A DNA stretch of 64,000 nucleotides from Rhizobiales bacterium 2SD (GTDB lineage Bacteria; Pseudomonadota; Alphaproteobacteria; Rhizobiales; Beijerinckiaceae): the NCBI GenBank assembly GCA_005502805.1, contig SCMY01000011.1, forward strand, positions 124,001 to 188,000, written 5' to 3'. Below the pieces are notes generated by a model. That model worked only from the letters and a program-made list of their open reading frames with translations. It did no database searches and was not told the origin of the DNA. The stretch's first letter is position 1. Each line of letters opens with the position of its first letter. This document shows, piece by piece, positions 24,877-34,122 of the stretch. Made by a program: the position numbers and the translations under genes.

Positions 24877-25770
24877 ATGGAGCAAACGGACTTCAACCAT
24901 TTGACCTGGTTCCGGATCGTCGCGGAGGAGCGAAGCTTCACCCGCGCGGCCGCCCGGATCGGCGTCGCTCAGTCGACGCTCAGCCACACGATCAAGCAAC
25001 TCGAGGCGCGCATGGGGATACGTCTTCTCACGCGCACCACGCGCAATGTCGCCACGACGCCCGCCGGGGAGAGGCTGCTTCAGACGATCACACCGCGCAT
25101 GGCGGAGATCGAGGACGAGATCGCGGCGCTGATGGCGTTCCGCGACAAGCCATCAGGATCGGTAAGGCTGACGTTGTCCGACCACGCCCTTGAAACCGTC
25201 GTCTGGCCCAAGCTGAAGCCCGTGCTCAAATCCTATCCCGACATCGGCGTCGAGCTGATCCTCGACAGCACGTTTCGGAATATCGTGGAAGAAGGCTTCG
25301 ACGCGGGCGTGCGGTTGGGCGAAAGTGTCGAGAAGGACATGATCGCGGTTCGGATCGGGCCGGATTGGCGGCTGGTAGCCGTGGCCTCGCCCCGCTATCT
25401 CGCAGAGCGCGGCGCCCCAACACATCCGCAGGATCTCGTCCGCCATGTCTGCATCAACATGCGCCACGAGACGTCGGGCGGGCTCTATGCCTGGGAATTC
25501 GAGAAGGGCGGGCAGGAACTGCGCGTGCGGGTCGGTGGTCAACTCACCTTCAACAATTCCTACGCCATGATCGATGCGGCGGTGAGCGGTTATGGCATCG
25601 CCTATGTACCGGGGAACATCGTTGAATCACAGTTGGCATCTGGGTCGCTGATCCAGGTCCTGGACGATTGGTCCCCCTTCTTCGATGGATATTTTCTCTA
25701 TTACCCCAGCCGGCGGCAGAACCTTCCCGCCTTCAAGGTCGTCGTCGACGCGCTACGGCACCGGGATTGA
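24877..25770 (+). CDS. LysR-family transcriptional regulator
   Basis: 297 residues. The HTH region FTRAAARIGVAQSTLSHTIK and linker helix are standard, followed by an effector domain (GSVRLTLSDHALETVVWPKL; VSGYGIAYVPGNIVE). It resembles the large AaeR/DmlR/PtxR-like subgroup that controls adjacent oxidoreductase or efflux genes. Transcribed away from the MFS-hydrolase-cupin-SDR-AKR operon, it is its probable activator through the inverted repeat at 24830. Confidence 0.93.
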   Translation: MEQTDFNHLTWFRIVAEERSFTRAAARIGVAQSTLSHTIKQLEARMGIRLLTRTTRNVATTPAGERLLQTITPRMAEIEDEIAALMAFRDKPSGSVRLTLSDHALETVVWPKLKPVLKSYPDIGVELILDSTFRNIVEEGFDAGVRLGESVEKDMIAVRIGPDWRLVAVASPRYLAERGAPTHPQDLVRHVCINMRHETSGGLYAWEFEKGGQELRVRVGGQLTFNNSYAMIDAAVSGYGIAYVPGNIVESQLASGSLIQVLDDWSPFFDGYFLYYPSRRQNLPAFKVVVDALRHRD

Positions 25771-26361
25771 ACTGCGCTGTTCCATCGGCTCATGTCGCCA
25801 GCCTCTCTCTGTCGGTCAGATGGTGATGAATCCCGGCCCTTCGAGTGTCCAACGATTGATCGAGCCGGCGACCCGGTACATCGTGGTCGCCGCCAATCTC
25901 GGTCGTTGCTGGACACGTCCTTGCGGCGCGCAGAGCCGGTAGATTGCCGAGGGAACACGCGTTCTCAATATCGGCTGCGATCGTTACGAACGTCCCTCCG
26001 TCGAAACGAATTTGGAATCTCGGTTCCAACGAAGCGATCGGCTTACCGCACAATACAATTGCATGTCATAGGTGCGCGCAGCAAGTTTCGGCGCGCTTAC
26101 TTCAGCTTAACCACGGATACTTACTAGAAAATTTCCGAATAGTGACGTGCCGGTGGCGCCCATCGACCTTGCGAGAGCGAGTTAGAGTCAGATCCGGTAT
26201 GCTGATGGTGATATGTAATGCTTGCCGAAACTCCGCGAATTAATCAACACCAAGTGCGAAATACAGGATGGGAGCATTGACCTGCAACCGCGCCTGAAGT
26301 CGCGTCACATCTGAGCTGTTAGGGCATAGCTCCTGGCTCCGCTCTGTTCGCCGATTTACTG
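25771..26361. other. 590-bp intergenic region, no gene recognised
   Basis: Between the LysR genes at 24877 and 26362 the GC content drops in places, and only short overlapping open frames occur. None has a good ribosome site or known motif. The segment may hold decayed coding DNA. I saw no clear terminator, repeat or RNA gene here. Confidence 0.5.
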
Positions 26362-27306
26362 TTAGGCTCTTGCCTTGATGAAGCCTCTCACAATCTCGGC
26401 GAAATCTTCGGCATTTCCCGATAGTGGCTCGCCGCGTCTGCGAATGATGCCGTATGGCTCGAGTGGATTGTCGAGAATGAACGGCAGTTGGATGATTTCG
26501 CCGCGGTCGACCGCCTCGGCGATGATTGTATGGGGAAGCACAGAAATCATGCCGGCGCGGCGTACGAGTTGCAGGGTTGCGAAAATCGACGTCGTCTCGA
26601 CGAGATTGTTGAGCGAGGGCAGTCCGGCCTGGGCGAAGGACCGGTCGATTACCTGGCGCATGGGGCTGGTCTGCTGCTGCAGGACCCAGGGATAGGCTTC
26701 CATCTTCGCCAGCGAGACCTCAGGACGCCCGGCAAGCGGGTGGTCAAAGGCGGCGAAGACCCAGAGATTCTCGTTCGAAAGTGGCTCGACGTCGAAAATC
26801 GCGTGATGGCGCGCTTCGGTCAGGCGCCCGATCACGAGGTCGATCTCGTTCTTCTCCAAGCCGCGCAGCAATTCGTCGCTGGTCGTGGTCGACAGCCGGA
26901 TCGTCATCAGCGGCCGCCTGCGCTTGAGCTCGGCGATCGCGGCAGGCAGGATATCGGGAGCGGTCGCCATGATCGCGCCGATCGAGAGCGCGCCATAGCC
27001 ACCGCGCTTGAGGTTGCTCAGGCCGCGCAGGAAGCGCTCCTGATCGACCAGGAGCTGCTCGGCATAGGCGACGACGAAGGCGCCGATTTCCGTCGGCACC
27101 AGACCTCGCGGTCGCCGCTCGAAGATGCGGACGGCCAGGATGTCCTCGACGTCCTGCAGCATCTTGCTGACCGCCGGCTGCGTGATGTTCATCTCCTCGG
27201 CCGCCCGGTGCAGCGTGCCGACGCGTGCCACCGTCGCAATCAGCAGCAGGTGCCGGATGCGCAGGCGGACGAGCGTCTGGCGAGGTAGCGATGCCACGAA
27301 GCTCAT
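26362..27306 (-). CDS. LysR-family regulator, GbpR-like
   Basis: 314 residues. LRIRHLLLIATVARVGTLHR then AAEEMNITQPAVSKMLQDVE is the HTH of the GbpR branch, known for regulators of sugar-binding proteins and aromatic or sugar-acid catabolism. The effector domain follows (GALSIGAIMATAPDILPAAI). It is divergent from the SDR-rhamnonate dehydratase-TRAP operon and is the obvious candidate regulator. The 209-bp gap has a loose CGATAA...TTATCG inverted pair (about 27309 and 27353), which is weak evidence of an operator. Confidence 0.92.
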   Translation of the reverse strand: MSFVASLPRQTLVRLRIRHLLLIATVARVGTLHRAAEEMNITQPAVSKMLQDVEDILAVRIFERRPRGLVPTEIGAFVVAYAEQLLVDQERFLRGLSNLKRGGYGALSIGAIMATAPDILPAAIAELKRRRPLMTIRLSTTTSDELLRGLEKNEIDLVIGRLTEARHHAIFDVEPLSNENLWVFAAFDHPLAGRPEVSLAKMEAYPWVLQQQTSPMRQVIDRSFAQAGLPSLNNLVETTSIFATLQLVRRAGMISVLPHTIIAEAVDRGEIIQLPFILDNPLEPYGIIRRRGEPLSGNAEDFAEIVRGFIKARA

Positions 27307-27515
27307 TACGATAACCTCTTGGAATGCCAGATGTCGAAACTTTCATTATTTGCTTATCGCAGGCTCCGCTAGCGTCATCGTCGATACCGGGCCGTGGCCG
27401 GGCGATCCTCGACGATCGCTGGTGAGGACGCGCAGCCCGTCAGGAGGACGCCGGAGGCTGCCCCATCGGTCGGCTTTCACACAGAAGCGAGGCGGCCCGG
27501 ACCATCCGGCCGCCC

Positions 27516-28286
27516 ATGAAGGGCCATGCCTGCGTGAACCAGCTCGATCTCAACGGCCGCGTCGCGGTCATCACCGGCGGCGCGCGCGGCATCGGCTATG
27601 CCGCGGCCGAGCGGGTGCTCGCTTCTGGCGGGCAGGTCGCCCTGTGGGACATCGACGCGGCGCGGCTGGCCGAGGCGGCGCACAAACTCTCGGCGGCCGG
27701 TGAGGTCTCGACCGCGGTGGTCGAGCTGACCGACGAGGCATCCGTCGGTGCCGCAGCGAAGGCCGCGATCGCCCGACACGGCAAGGTCGACATCCTCGTC
27801 AACAACGCCGGCATCACCGGCGGCAACGGCAAGCTCTGGGAACTCGACCCGGCGACCTGGCGCCGCGTCGTCGACGTCAACCTGATCGGGCCGTATCTCA
27901 CCTGCCGCGCGCTGGTCCCGCACATGATCGAGCGGGCTTACGGCCGCATCGTCAACATCGCCTCGATCGCGGGCAAGGAAGGCAATCCGAACGCCTCTCA
28001 CTATTCCGCTTCCAAGGCGGGCCTGATCGGCATGACGAAATCGCTGGCGAAGGAACTCGCCCAGGCCGGCATCCTGGTGAACTGCATCACCCCCGCGGCG
28101 GCGAAAACCGAGATCTTCGACCAGATGAAGCAGGAGCATATCGACTTCATGCTCTCGAAGATCCCGATGAACCGCTTCCTTGCGGTGGAGGAGGCTGCGG
28201 CCATGATCGGCTGGCTGGCCTCGGAGGATTGCGCCTTCTCCACCGGCGCGGTTTTCGACCTCTCCGGCGGCCGCGCGGTCTACTGA
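27516..28286 (+). CDS. SDR family oxidoreductase (sugar acid or sugar dehydrogenase candidate)
   Basis: 256 residues of a classical SDR: TGGARGIG cofactor site, an Asp at the end of strand 2 (WDIDAARLAE) that favours NAD+, NNAGITGG, and active-site Ser with YSASK (HYSASKAGLIG). The N-terminus is uncertain: ATG at 27516 or a GTG at 27534, neither with a strong ribosome site. First gene of the operon with L-rhamnonate dehydratase and a TRAP importer, so oxidation of rhamnose, a related deoxysugar or a keto-sugar acid intermediate is likely. Confidence 0.9.
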   Translation: MKGHACVNQLDLNGRVAVITGGARGIGYAAAERVLASGGQVALWDIDAARLAEAAHKLSAAGEVSTAVVELTDEASVGAAAKAAIARHGKVDILVNNAGITGGNGKLWELDPATWRRVVDVNLIGPYLTCRALVPHMIERAYGRIVNIASIAGKEGNPNASHYSASKAGLIGMTKSLAKELAQAGILVNCITPAAAKTEIFDQMKQEHIDFMLSKIPMNRFLAVEEAAAMIGWLASEDCAFSTGAVFDLSGGRAVY

Positions 28287-28296
28287 GGGGGCGACG

Positions 28297-29484
28297 ATGG
28301 CGATGCCGACGATCAAGCATGTCCGGGCCTTCATCGTCCGCGGCGGCGGGGCGGACTATCATGACCAGAAGAGGGGGCACTGGATCGACAGCCAGATCGC
28401 GACGCCGATGTCGCGCTATCCGGAGTACCGCCAGACCCGCTCCTCCTTCGGCCTCAACGTCCTCGGCACGCTGGTGATCGAGATCGAGGCCGATGACGGC
28501 ACGGTCGGCTTCGCCGTGACGACGGCCGGCGAGATCGGCGCCTTCATCGTCGAGAAGCACCTGGCCCGCTTCATCGAAGGCCGCAAGGTCACCGAGATCG
28601 AGGCGATCTGGGACCAGATGTATTTCGCCACCCAGTATTACGGCCGCAAGGGCGTGGTGGTGAACACGATCTCCGGGGTCGATCTCGCGCTCTGGGACCT
28701 CCTGGCGAAGGTCAGGGGAGAGCCGGCCTGTGCGCTGATCGGCGGGCCCGTGCGCGACGAACTCGTCTTCTACGCGACGGGTCCGCGCCCGGACCTCGCC
28801 AAGGGCCTCGGCTTCATCGGCGGTAAGATGCCGCTCAAGCACGGGCCGGCCGAGCGCGACGAAGGGCTCAAGGCCAACATCGACGCCCTGGCGGCGATGC
28901 GCGACAAAGTCGGCCCCGATTTCTGGCTGATGCTGGACTGCTGGATGGCGCTCGACCTCGATTATGCGACGCGGCTCGCCCGCGCCGGCGCCGAACACGG
29001 GCTCAAATGGATCGAGGAGGCGCTCTCGCCCGACGACTACTGGGGCTATGCCGCGCTGAAGAAGGCGGTCCCGCCCGGCATGCTCGTGACAACCGGCGAG
29101 CACGAGGCGACGCGCTGGGGCTTCCGCATGCTGCTTGAGATGGGCTGCTGCGACATCATCCAGCCCGATGTCGGCTGGTGCGGCGGTTTGACGGAGCTTT
29201 TGAAGATCAGCGCTCTCGCCGACGCCTATGGCGTGATGACGATCCCGCACGGCTCCAGCGTCTACAGCTATCATTTCGTGGCCACGCGCCAGAACAGCCC
29301 CTTCGCCGAATTCCTGATGATGGCGCCGCAGGCGGACCGGATCGTGCCGATGTTCCATCCGCTGCTGCTCGACGAGCCGCTGCCGGAGAACGGCCGGATT
29401 AGGACCTCGGCGCTGGACCGGCCGGGCTTCGGCGTTCGGCTCAATCCCGACTGCCAGCTCCACCGTCCCTATCCACGCGGCTGA
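28297..29484 (+). CDS. rhmD: L-rhamnonate dehydratase (enolase superfamily)
   Basis: 395 residues, near the E. coli RhmD length, with long matches to the remembered RhmD sequence: HWIDSQIATPMSRYPEYRQT, FGLNVLGTLVIEIEADDG and VRDELVFYATGPRPDLAKG. Mg2+ ligands are visible at Asp214 (LMLDCWM), Glu240 (WIEEALSP) and Glu268 (TTGEHE), and the catalytic His318 in IPHGSSVYSYH. The enzyme dehydrates L-rhamnonate to 2-keto-3-deoxy-L-rhamnonate. Close relatives accept L-lyxonate or L-mannonate, so the substrate may differ. It lies 10 bp after the first SDR and 15 bp before the second, indicating one operon. Confidence 0.9.
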   Translation: MAMPTIKHVRAFIVRGGGADYHDQKRGHWIDSQIATPMSRYPEYRQTRSSFGLNVLGTLVIEIEADDGTVGFAVTTAGEIGAFIVEKHLARFIEGRKVTEIEAIWDQMYFATQYYGRKGVVVNTISGVDLALWDLLAKVRGEPACALIGGPVRDELVFYATGPRPDLAKGLGFIGGKMPLKHGPAERDEGLKANIDALAAMRDKVGPDFWLMLDCWMALDLDYATRLARAGAEHGLKWIEEALSPDDYWGYAALKKAVPPGMLVTTGEHEATRWGFRMLLEMGCCDIIQPDVGWCGGLTELLKISALADAYGVMTIPHGSSVYSYHFVATRQNSPFAEFLMMAPQADRIVPMFHPLLLDEPLPENGRIRTSALDRPGFGVRLNPDCQLHRPYPRG

Positions 29485-29499
29485 GGAGCGAGGCGCGCC

Positions 29500-30261
29500 A
29501 TGCAGGACCTCAAAGGCAAGATCGTCCTCGTCACCGGCGCTTCCTCGGGCATCGGCGCGGCGATCGCGCGCACCTTCGCCAAGCAGGGTAGCCATGTCGC
29601 GGTCCACTATCGTTCGCAGCGCGAGGCGGCGGAGGCCGTGGCGCGCGATGTCAGGGCGCAAGGCTGCGAAGCGGAGATTTTCCAGGCCGACGTTTCGGAG
29701 ACCGCCGAGACCAACCGGCTCGCCGCCGAGGTGATCGCCCGCTTCGGCCATCTCGACATCCTCGTCAACAACGCCGGCGGCTTCGTCCGGCGCGCGCGAT
29801 TGAGCGAAGCCGACGACGCGCTGATCGACGCGGTCTTCCACCTCAACGCCCGGTCCATGCTGAGCCTGACGCGCGCGCTCCTGCCCGGCATGCGAGGCCG
29901 GCCCGGCGCCGCCATAATCAACATGACGTCGCAGGCCGCGCGCACGGGCGCGAGCCCCGGCGCCGGTCTCTATGCCTCGACCAAGGCCTATGTCTCAACC
30001 TTTACGCGGGCGCTGGCGAAGGAACTCGCTCGCGACGGCGTCCGGGTCAATGCGGTGGCGCCCGGCGTGATCGCGACGCCGATCCATGACGCGCATACCT
30101 CGCCCGAGCTGCTGAAATCGCTCGAGGCCGGCATCCCGATGGGCCGGCTAGGCCTTGCCGAGGAGTGCAGCGGCGCGGTCCTGTTCCTCGCGAGCGAGCA
30201 GCTCGCCAGCTACGTCACGGGCCAGATCATCGAGGTCAACGGCGGCAGCGTGATGCCGTAG
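29500..30261 (+). CDS. SDR family oxidoreductase
   Basis: 253 residues, classical SDR: TGASSGIGAAIA, the Ser/Arg region HYRSQRE after strand 2 suggesting NADP(H), NNAGG, and a catalytic YASTK (GLYASTKAYVST). It differs clearly from the SDR at 27516, so the operon encodes two distinct dehydrogenases. In non-phosphorylative rhamnose breakdown a 2-keto-3-deoxy-L-rhamnonate 4-dehydrogenase of the SDR family follows the dehydratase, and one of the two probably has that job. That is inferred from context. Confidence 0.9.
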   Translation: MQDLKGKIVLVTGASSGIGAAIARTFAKQGSHVAVHYRSQREAAEAVARDVRAQGCEAEIFQADVSETAETNRLAAEVIARFGHLDILVNNAGGFVRRARLSEADDALIDAVFHLNARSMLSLTRALLPGMRGRPGAAIINMTSQAARTGASPGAGLYASTKAYVSTFTRALAKELARDGVRVNAVAPGVIATPIHDAHTSPELLKSLEAGIPMGRLGLAEECSGAVLFLASEQLASYVTGQIIEVNGGSVMP

Positions 30262-30304
30262 CGAACGACACGAACGAGAAGAACTGTCAGGGAGGACGAC
30301 CATC

Positions 30305-31312
30305 ATGACGACCAAGCATACGATCGACCGCCGCAGCCTCGTTGCCGGTGGCGCCGCGGCCATGTCCGCACTCGCGGCGCCAAACCTCGTCCGCGCCCAG
30401 AGCAAGCGCACGATCAGGCTCGCGCATCACCTGCCGATCCAGTCGGAGCAGCATGCCGCTGCCGAGATCTTTGCCAAGAAGGTCGCCGAGGCCTCCAAGG
30501 GCGCGATCACCATTCAGGTCCTGCCGGCCGCCCAGATGGGGGGACAGCGCGAGATCATCGAGTCGGTCTCGATCGGCACGCTCGACATGGGCTTCGGCGA
30601 GTCCGGGCTCTACGCCAACTACGTGCCCGAATTCGGCGTCGTCGCGCTGCCCTATCTCTATCGCGACTTCGACCATTGGAAGCGGACGGTCGACGGCGAG
30701 GTCGGCGCCTCGCTGGCGAGCTCGCTGGATAAGAAGGCGAACGTCAGAATCGTCAACTGGATGGTGACGGGCTACCGCTACACTTATCTGCGCGGCAAGC
30801 CGATCACGCAGCCGGCCGACTTCAAGGGTCTCAAGGTGCGCCTGCCGGAGGCCCCGGTCTTCGTGAAGACCTTCTCGACGCTGGGGGCGATCCCGACGCC
30901 GATCCCGGCGCCTGAAATGTATGCCGCGCTGCAGACCGGTGTCGTCGACGCGATGGAGGGTACGGCCGAGGTCGCCTATACCTTCAAGATCTACGACGTC
31001 ACCAAATACCTCTCGATGACCCGTCACATCCTGCTCGACGGCTCCTTCGCGATCAGCAGCTCACTCTTCGGCAAGCTCTCCAAGCCGGAGCAGGAGCTCA
31101 TTCTCAAGGCGGCGCAGGATGCGGTGGTCGAGCAGCGGGCGCAGCACTTCGAGCGCGAGAAGGCCTCGCTCGCCAAGCTGACCGGCGAAGGCAAGATGCA
31201 GCTGAACGAGCCGAACCTGAAGCCGTTCGCAGAGGCGCTGGCCAAGCTGCAGGACGAGTTCGCCGCGGCATCGAAGGGGACCGCCGTCCTCGACGCAATC
31301 CGCAAGCTGTGA
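30305..31312 (+). CDS. TRAP transporter substrate-binding protein DctP
   Basis: 335 residues. A Tat-like signal (DRRSLVAGGAAAMSALAAPN) ends near VRAQS. The mature part is a DctP-type receptor: TIRLAHHLPIQSEQHAAAEI, LPAAQMGGQREIIESVSIGT and KVRLPEAPVFVKTFSTLGAI, with the conserved substrate-carboxylate Arg in the PLRVP-like KGLKVRLPEAP stretch. A strong AGGGAGG ribosome site precedes it. With the DctQ and DctM genes just downstream it forms a sodium-driven TRAP importer, probably for a sugar acid such as rhamnonate or a uronate. Confidence 0.93.
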   Translation: MTTKHTIDRRSLVAGGAAAMSALAAPNLVRAQSKRTIRLAHHLPIQSEQHAAAEIFAKKVAEASKGAITIQVLPAAQMGGQREIIESVSIGTLDMGFGESGLYANYVPEFGVVALPYLYRDFDHWKRTVDGEVGASLASSLDKKANVRIVNWMVTGYRYTYLRGKPITQPADFKGLKVRLPEAPVFVKTFSTLGAIPTPIPAPEMYAALQTGVVDAMEGTAEVAYTFKIYDVTKYLSMTRHILLDGSFAISSSLFGKLSKPEQELILKAAQDAVVEQRAQHFEREKASLAKLTGEGKMQLNEPNLKPFAEALAKLQDEFAAASKGTAVLDAIRKL

Positions 31313-31322
31313 CGGCGCGGCG

Positions 31323-31793
31323 ATGATCCGCAACCTGGTCGGCGGCGTCGTCGGGATCGCCAAGGTCATCGCGGCGGGCTGCTTCGCCGCGATGATCGTG
31401 CTGACGCTCGTCCAGGTGGTCAACCGCTATGCGCTCGGCCTGCCGATGTTCTGGACGGAGGAACTGATCGTCCTCCTCCTGGTCTGGTCGATGCTCCTGG
31501 GTATGCCGGTGCAGCTGTGGAGCCATGAGGAGATCGTCGTCGACGTCCTGCCGACGCCGGATCCGCGCGCCCAGGCGATCAAGGACGGGGCCAACCTCGT
31601 CTGCTCGGTCGGCTTCTGCGCCATCCTCGCCTGGGCGGGCTACGCCTTCATGCTGCGCGGCCTCAACGTCACCTCACCGGCGCTCGGTCTGTCGCGGCTG
31701 TGGTTTTTCCTGCCGATCCCGGTCTCGGCGGCCCTCTCCGTCATCGTGTTGCTGACTCGGCCTAAGGGCCAGAGCGTCGGAGGCTTCGACTGA
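31323..31793 (+). CDS. TRAP transporter small permease DctQ
   Basis: 156 residues with four hydrophobic segments, as usual for DctQ. The mid-protein FWTEELIVLLLVWSMLLGMP is the conserved DctQ helix-2 signature (E-E-x-hydrophobic). It starts 10 bp after the binding-protein stop and overlaps the DctM start by one base. DctQ supports folding and function of the large permease in the inner membrane. Confidence 0.92.
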   Translation: MIRNLVGGVVGIAKVIAAGCFAAMIVLTLVQVVNRYALGLPMFWTEELIVLLLVWSMLLGMPVQLWSHEEIVVDVLPTPDPRAQAIKDGANLVCSVGFCAILAWAGYAFMLRGLNVTSPALGLSRLWFFLPIPVSAALSVIVLLTRPKGQSVGGFD

Positions 31794-33064
31794 TGCTGTG
31801 GACGCTCGTCCTTTCTCTTATGCTCTTCATCGCGATCGGGATGCCGATCGCGTTCTCGATGGGGCTTGCGGCCGTCGCCGCACTTCTGGTCGACGGTTCG
31901 GTCCCGCTGATCGTGCTGCCACAGAAGATGTATTCCTCGCTCGATTCCTTCCCGCTACTGGCGATCCCGCTCTTCATCCTGGCCGGCTCGGTGATGAATG
32001 TCGGCGGGATCACGGGCAGCCTGATCGGCCTGGCGCGGGCGCTGGTGGGCCATCTCCGCGGCGGGCTTGGCCACGTCACCATTGTCACCAACGTGCTGTT
32101 CTCGACGATCTCCGGCTCGGCCGCGGCATCCGCGGCCGCGGTCGGCTCGATGCTGATCCCGGAGATGAAGAAGGACGGCTACAGGCCCGAGGACGCAGCC
32201 GTCATCAACGCGGCCGGCGCGATCCTCGGTCCGGTGATCCCGCCCAGCGTGGTCATGGTCATCTATGGCGCCATGACGGGCCTCTCGATCGGCACGCTGC
32301 TGCTCGCCGGCATCGGCCCCGGCATCCTGATCGCCCTGATCATGATGGCGGCGGTCTATGTCATGGCTGGACGCAGCGTCCTGAAGATCTATCCGCGCGC
32401 TTCGCTCGCCCAGATCCTGCGCGCGTCCCGCGACGCGGTTCCCGCGCTCATCATGCCGGCGATCATCGTCGGCGGCATCATGTCGGGGCTGTTCACCGCG
32501 ACCGAGGCCGGCGTCATCGCCGTGGCCTATGGCGTCGCCTATGCGCTGCTGACCCGGCGAAGCACCTTGCGCCAGCTGATCGACAACGTCACCGAGGCGA
32601 CGATCGTCTCCTCGAGCATCATGATCATCCTCGGCGGTGCTGCCTTGTTCGGCTGGATCGTGGCGCGCGAGGGCGTGCCGGTGATGATCGCCGACTGGTT
32701 GCAGGCGATGACGAGTCAGCCCTGGATCGTGATGGTGCTGATCCTCGCCGTGCTGCTTGTCGTCGGCATCTTCATCGAGCCCATCCCGGCGATGGTGATG
32801 CTAGTCCCGGTCCTGCAGCCGATCGCCGAGACTTATGGCTTCAACCCCTACCATTTCGCGATGGTCGTGGTCTTCGGTGTCCTTCTGGGGTCTCTCACGC
32901 CGCCCGTCGCGGTGCTCGTGCTTATCACCTGCAAGATCGCCAAGGTCGACGTCAACAAGGCCAATGGCCCGCTCGTGCCGATGTTCCTGCTGATGATCGT
33001 CGCGCTGTTCATCATCGCCTTCGTGCCCTGGATTTCGCTGATCGCTCCCAGATGGTTGACCTGA
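31793..33064 (+). CDS. TRAP transporter large permease DctM
   Basis: 423 residues with about twelve membrane spans. LFIAIGMPIAFSMGLAAVAA, FSTISGSAAASAAAVGSMLI and AGAILGPVIPPSVVMVIYGA are typical of the DctM/ion-transporter family. It forms the Na+-coupled channel for the cargo delivered by the binding protein at 30305. The gene begins at the TGATG junction with DctQ and ends 27 bp before the left end of an IS481-family element. The operon appears complete at its 3' end. Confidence 0.93.
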   Translation: MLWTLVLSLMLFIAIGMPIAFSMGLAAVAALLVDGSVPLIVLPQKMYSSLDSFPLLAIPLFILAGSVMNVGGITGSLIGLARALVGHLRGGLGHVTIVTNVLFSTISGSAAASAAAVGSMLIPEMKKDGYRPEDAAVINAAGAILGPVIPPSVVMVIYGAMTGLSIGTLLLAGIGPGILIALIMMAAVYVMAGRSVLKIYPRASLAQILRASRDAVPALIMPAIIVGGIMSGLFTATEAGVIAVAYGVAYALLTRRSTLRQLIDNVTEATIVSSSIMIILGGAALFGWIVAREGVPVMIADWLQAMTSQPWIVMVLILAVLLVVGIFIEPIPAMVMLVPVLQPIAETYGFNPYHFAMVVVFGVLLGSLTPPVAVLVLITCKIAKVDVNKANGPLVPMFLLMIVALFIIAFVPWISLIAPRWLT

Positions 33065-33085
33065 CATCGTGCCGGCACGCGGCGA

Positions 33086-33091
33086 TCTAGC
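33086..33091. repeat. target-site duplication of the IS481-family element (left copy)
   Basis: TCTAGC directly precedes the left end of the element at 33092 and recurs at 34123-34128 just past its right end. It fits the NCTAGN target known for IS481 of Bordetella. Confidence 0.85.
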
Positions 33092-34122
33092 TGTGAGCTC
33101 TCAATAGGTTGTCCATCCGGTCCCGAGCGAGGAAGCTGAGGTTGCGAAGCTTCAGAGCCCTCGGAGGAAGGACCGGATGAACATCCACAAGAATACCCGG
33201 CTGACGCTGCTGGGTCGAGAGCGGATCGTGCGCATGGCGGCGTCAGGCACGGCATCTTCCGAGATCGCGGTTCGTGTCGGGGTCAGCGTGAAGACCGTCC
33301 ATAAATGGATCGCGCGCTTCGCCGCCGAGGGCATGGCGGGGCTGGCCGACCGTTCGTCGCGTCCGCATCGGCTGCATCGTCCGACGCCCGATGGCCAGGT
33401 CGAGCAGATCATTGCACTGCGGCGCCGGCGGCTGAGCGGCAAGGCCATCGCCAAGCAGGTCGGTGTCTCGCCGGCCACCGTGAGCCGGGTCCTGAGGCGG
33501 GCGCGACTGAGCCGGATGCGCGACCTCGACCCGGTCGAGCCGGCGCGTCGCTACGAGCGCGCCCATCCCGGCGATCTGATCCATGTCGACATCAAGACGC
33601 TCAACCGCTTCAGCGAGCCGGGCCATCGCGTCACCGGGGATCGCGGCGGCAGCCGAAGCATCGGGGCGGGCTGGGAGTTCGCCCATGTCTGCATCGACGA
33701 CGCCTCCCGGCTCGCCTTCGTCGAGATGAAGCCGGATGAGAAGGCCGTGAGCGCTGTCGCCTTCCTCCGAGCCGCCGTCGCCTATTACGGCCACCTCGGC
33801 GTCACCGTCGCGCGCGTCATGACCGACAACGGCTCCTGCTACAAAGCCCACGCCTTCCGCCACGCCTGCCGCGATCTCGGCCTGCGCCACATCCGCACCA
33901 AGCCCTACACGCCCAGGACCAACGGCAAGGCCGAGCGCTTCATCCAGACCGCCCTGCGCGAATGGGCCTATGCCAGACCCTATGCTCACTCGGACCGCCG
34001 CGCCGAGGAGCTACCGCGCTGGCTCCATCATTACAACTGGCATCGACCACACGGCGGAATCCAGGCCAAAACCCCAATCAGCAAACTCGCTCTCGACCAG
34101 AACAACCTGTTGAGGCTCCACA
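33092..34122 (+). mobile_element. IS481-family insertion sequence, complete
   Basis: A 1031-bp element. The ends are imperfect inverted repeats: left TGTGAGCTCTCAATAGG... from 33092, right (read inward from 34122) TGTGGAGCCTCAACAGG..., matching in 16 of the first 21 bases. A 6-bp duplication TCTAGC flanks it, the expected result of insertion at a CTAG core. It carries one transposase gene. The perfect duplication and intact transposase indicate recent insertion, between the TRAP large permease gene and the convergent alpha/beta hydrolase gene. Confidence 0.9.

Noticed and set aside
25790..26127. overlapping short frames on both strands between two LysR genes
   Set aside because: No start signal, no family likeness and changing frame; probably non-coding or decayed.
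28147..29841. 564-codon open frame on the minus strand opposite rhmD
   Set aside because: Antisense to a gene with all RhmD catalytic residues; composition is typical of a shadow frame.
33068..33079. CGTGCCGGCACG palindrome after the TRAP permease gene as a terminator
   Set aside because: There is no loop or U-tract, and at 12 bp it is within chance expectation for GC-rich DNA.
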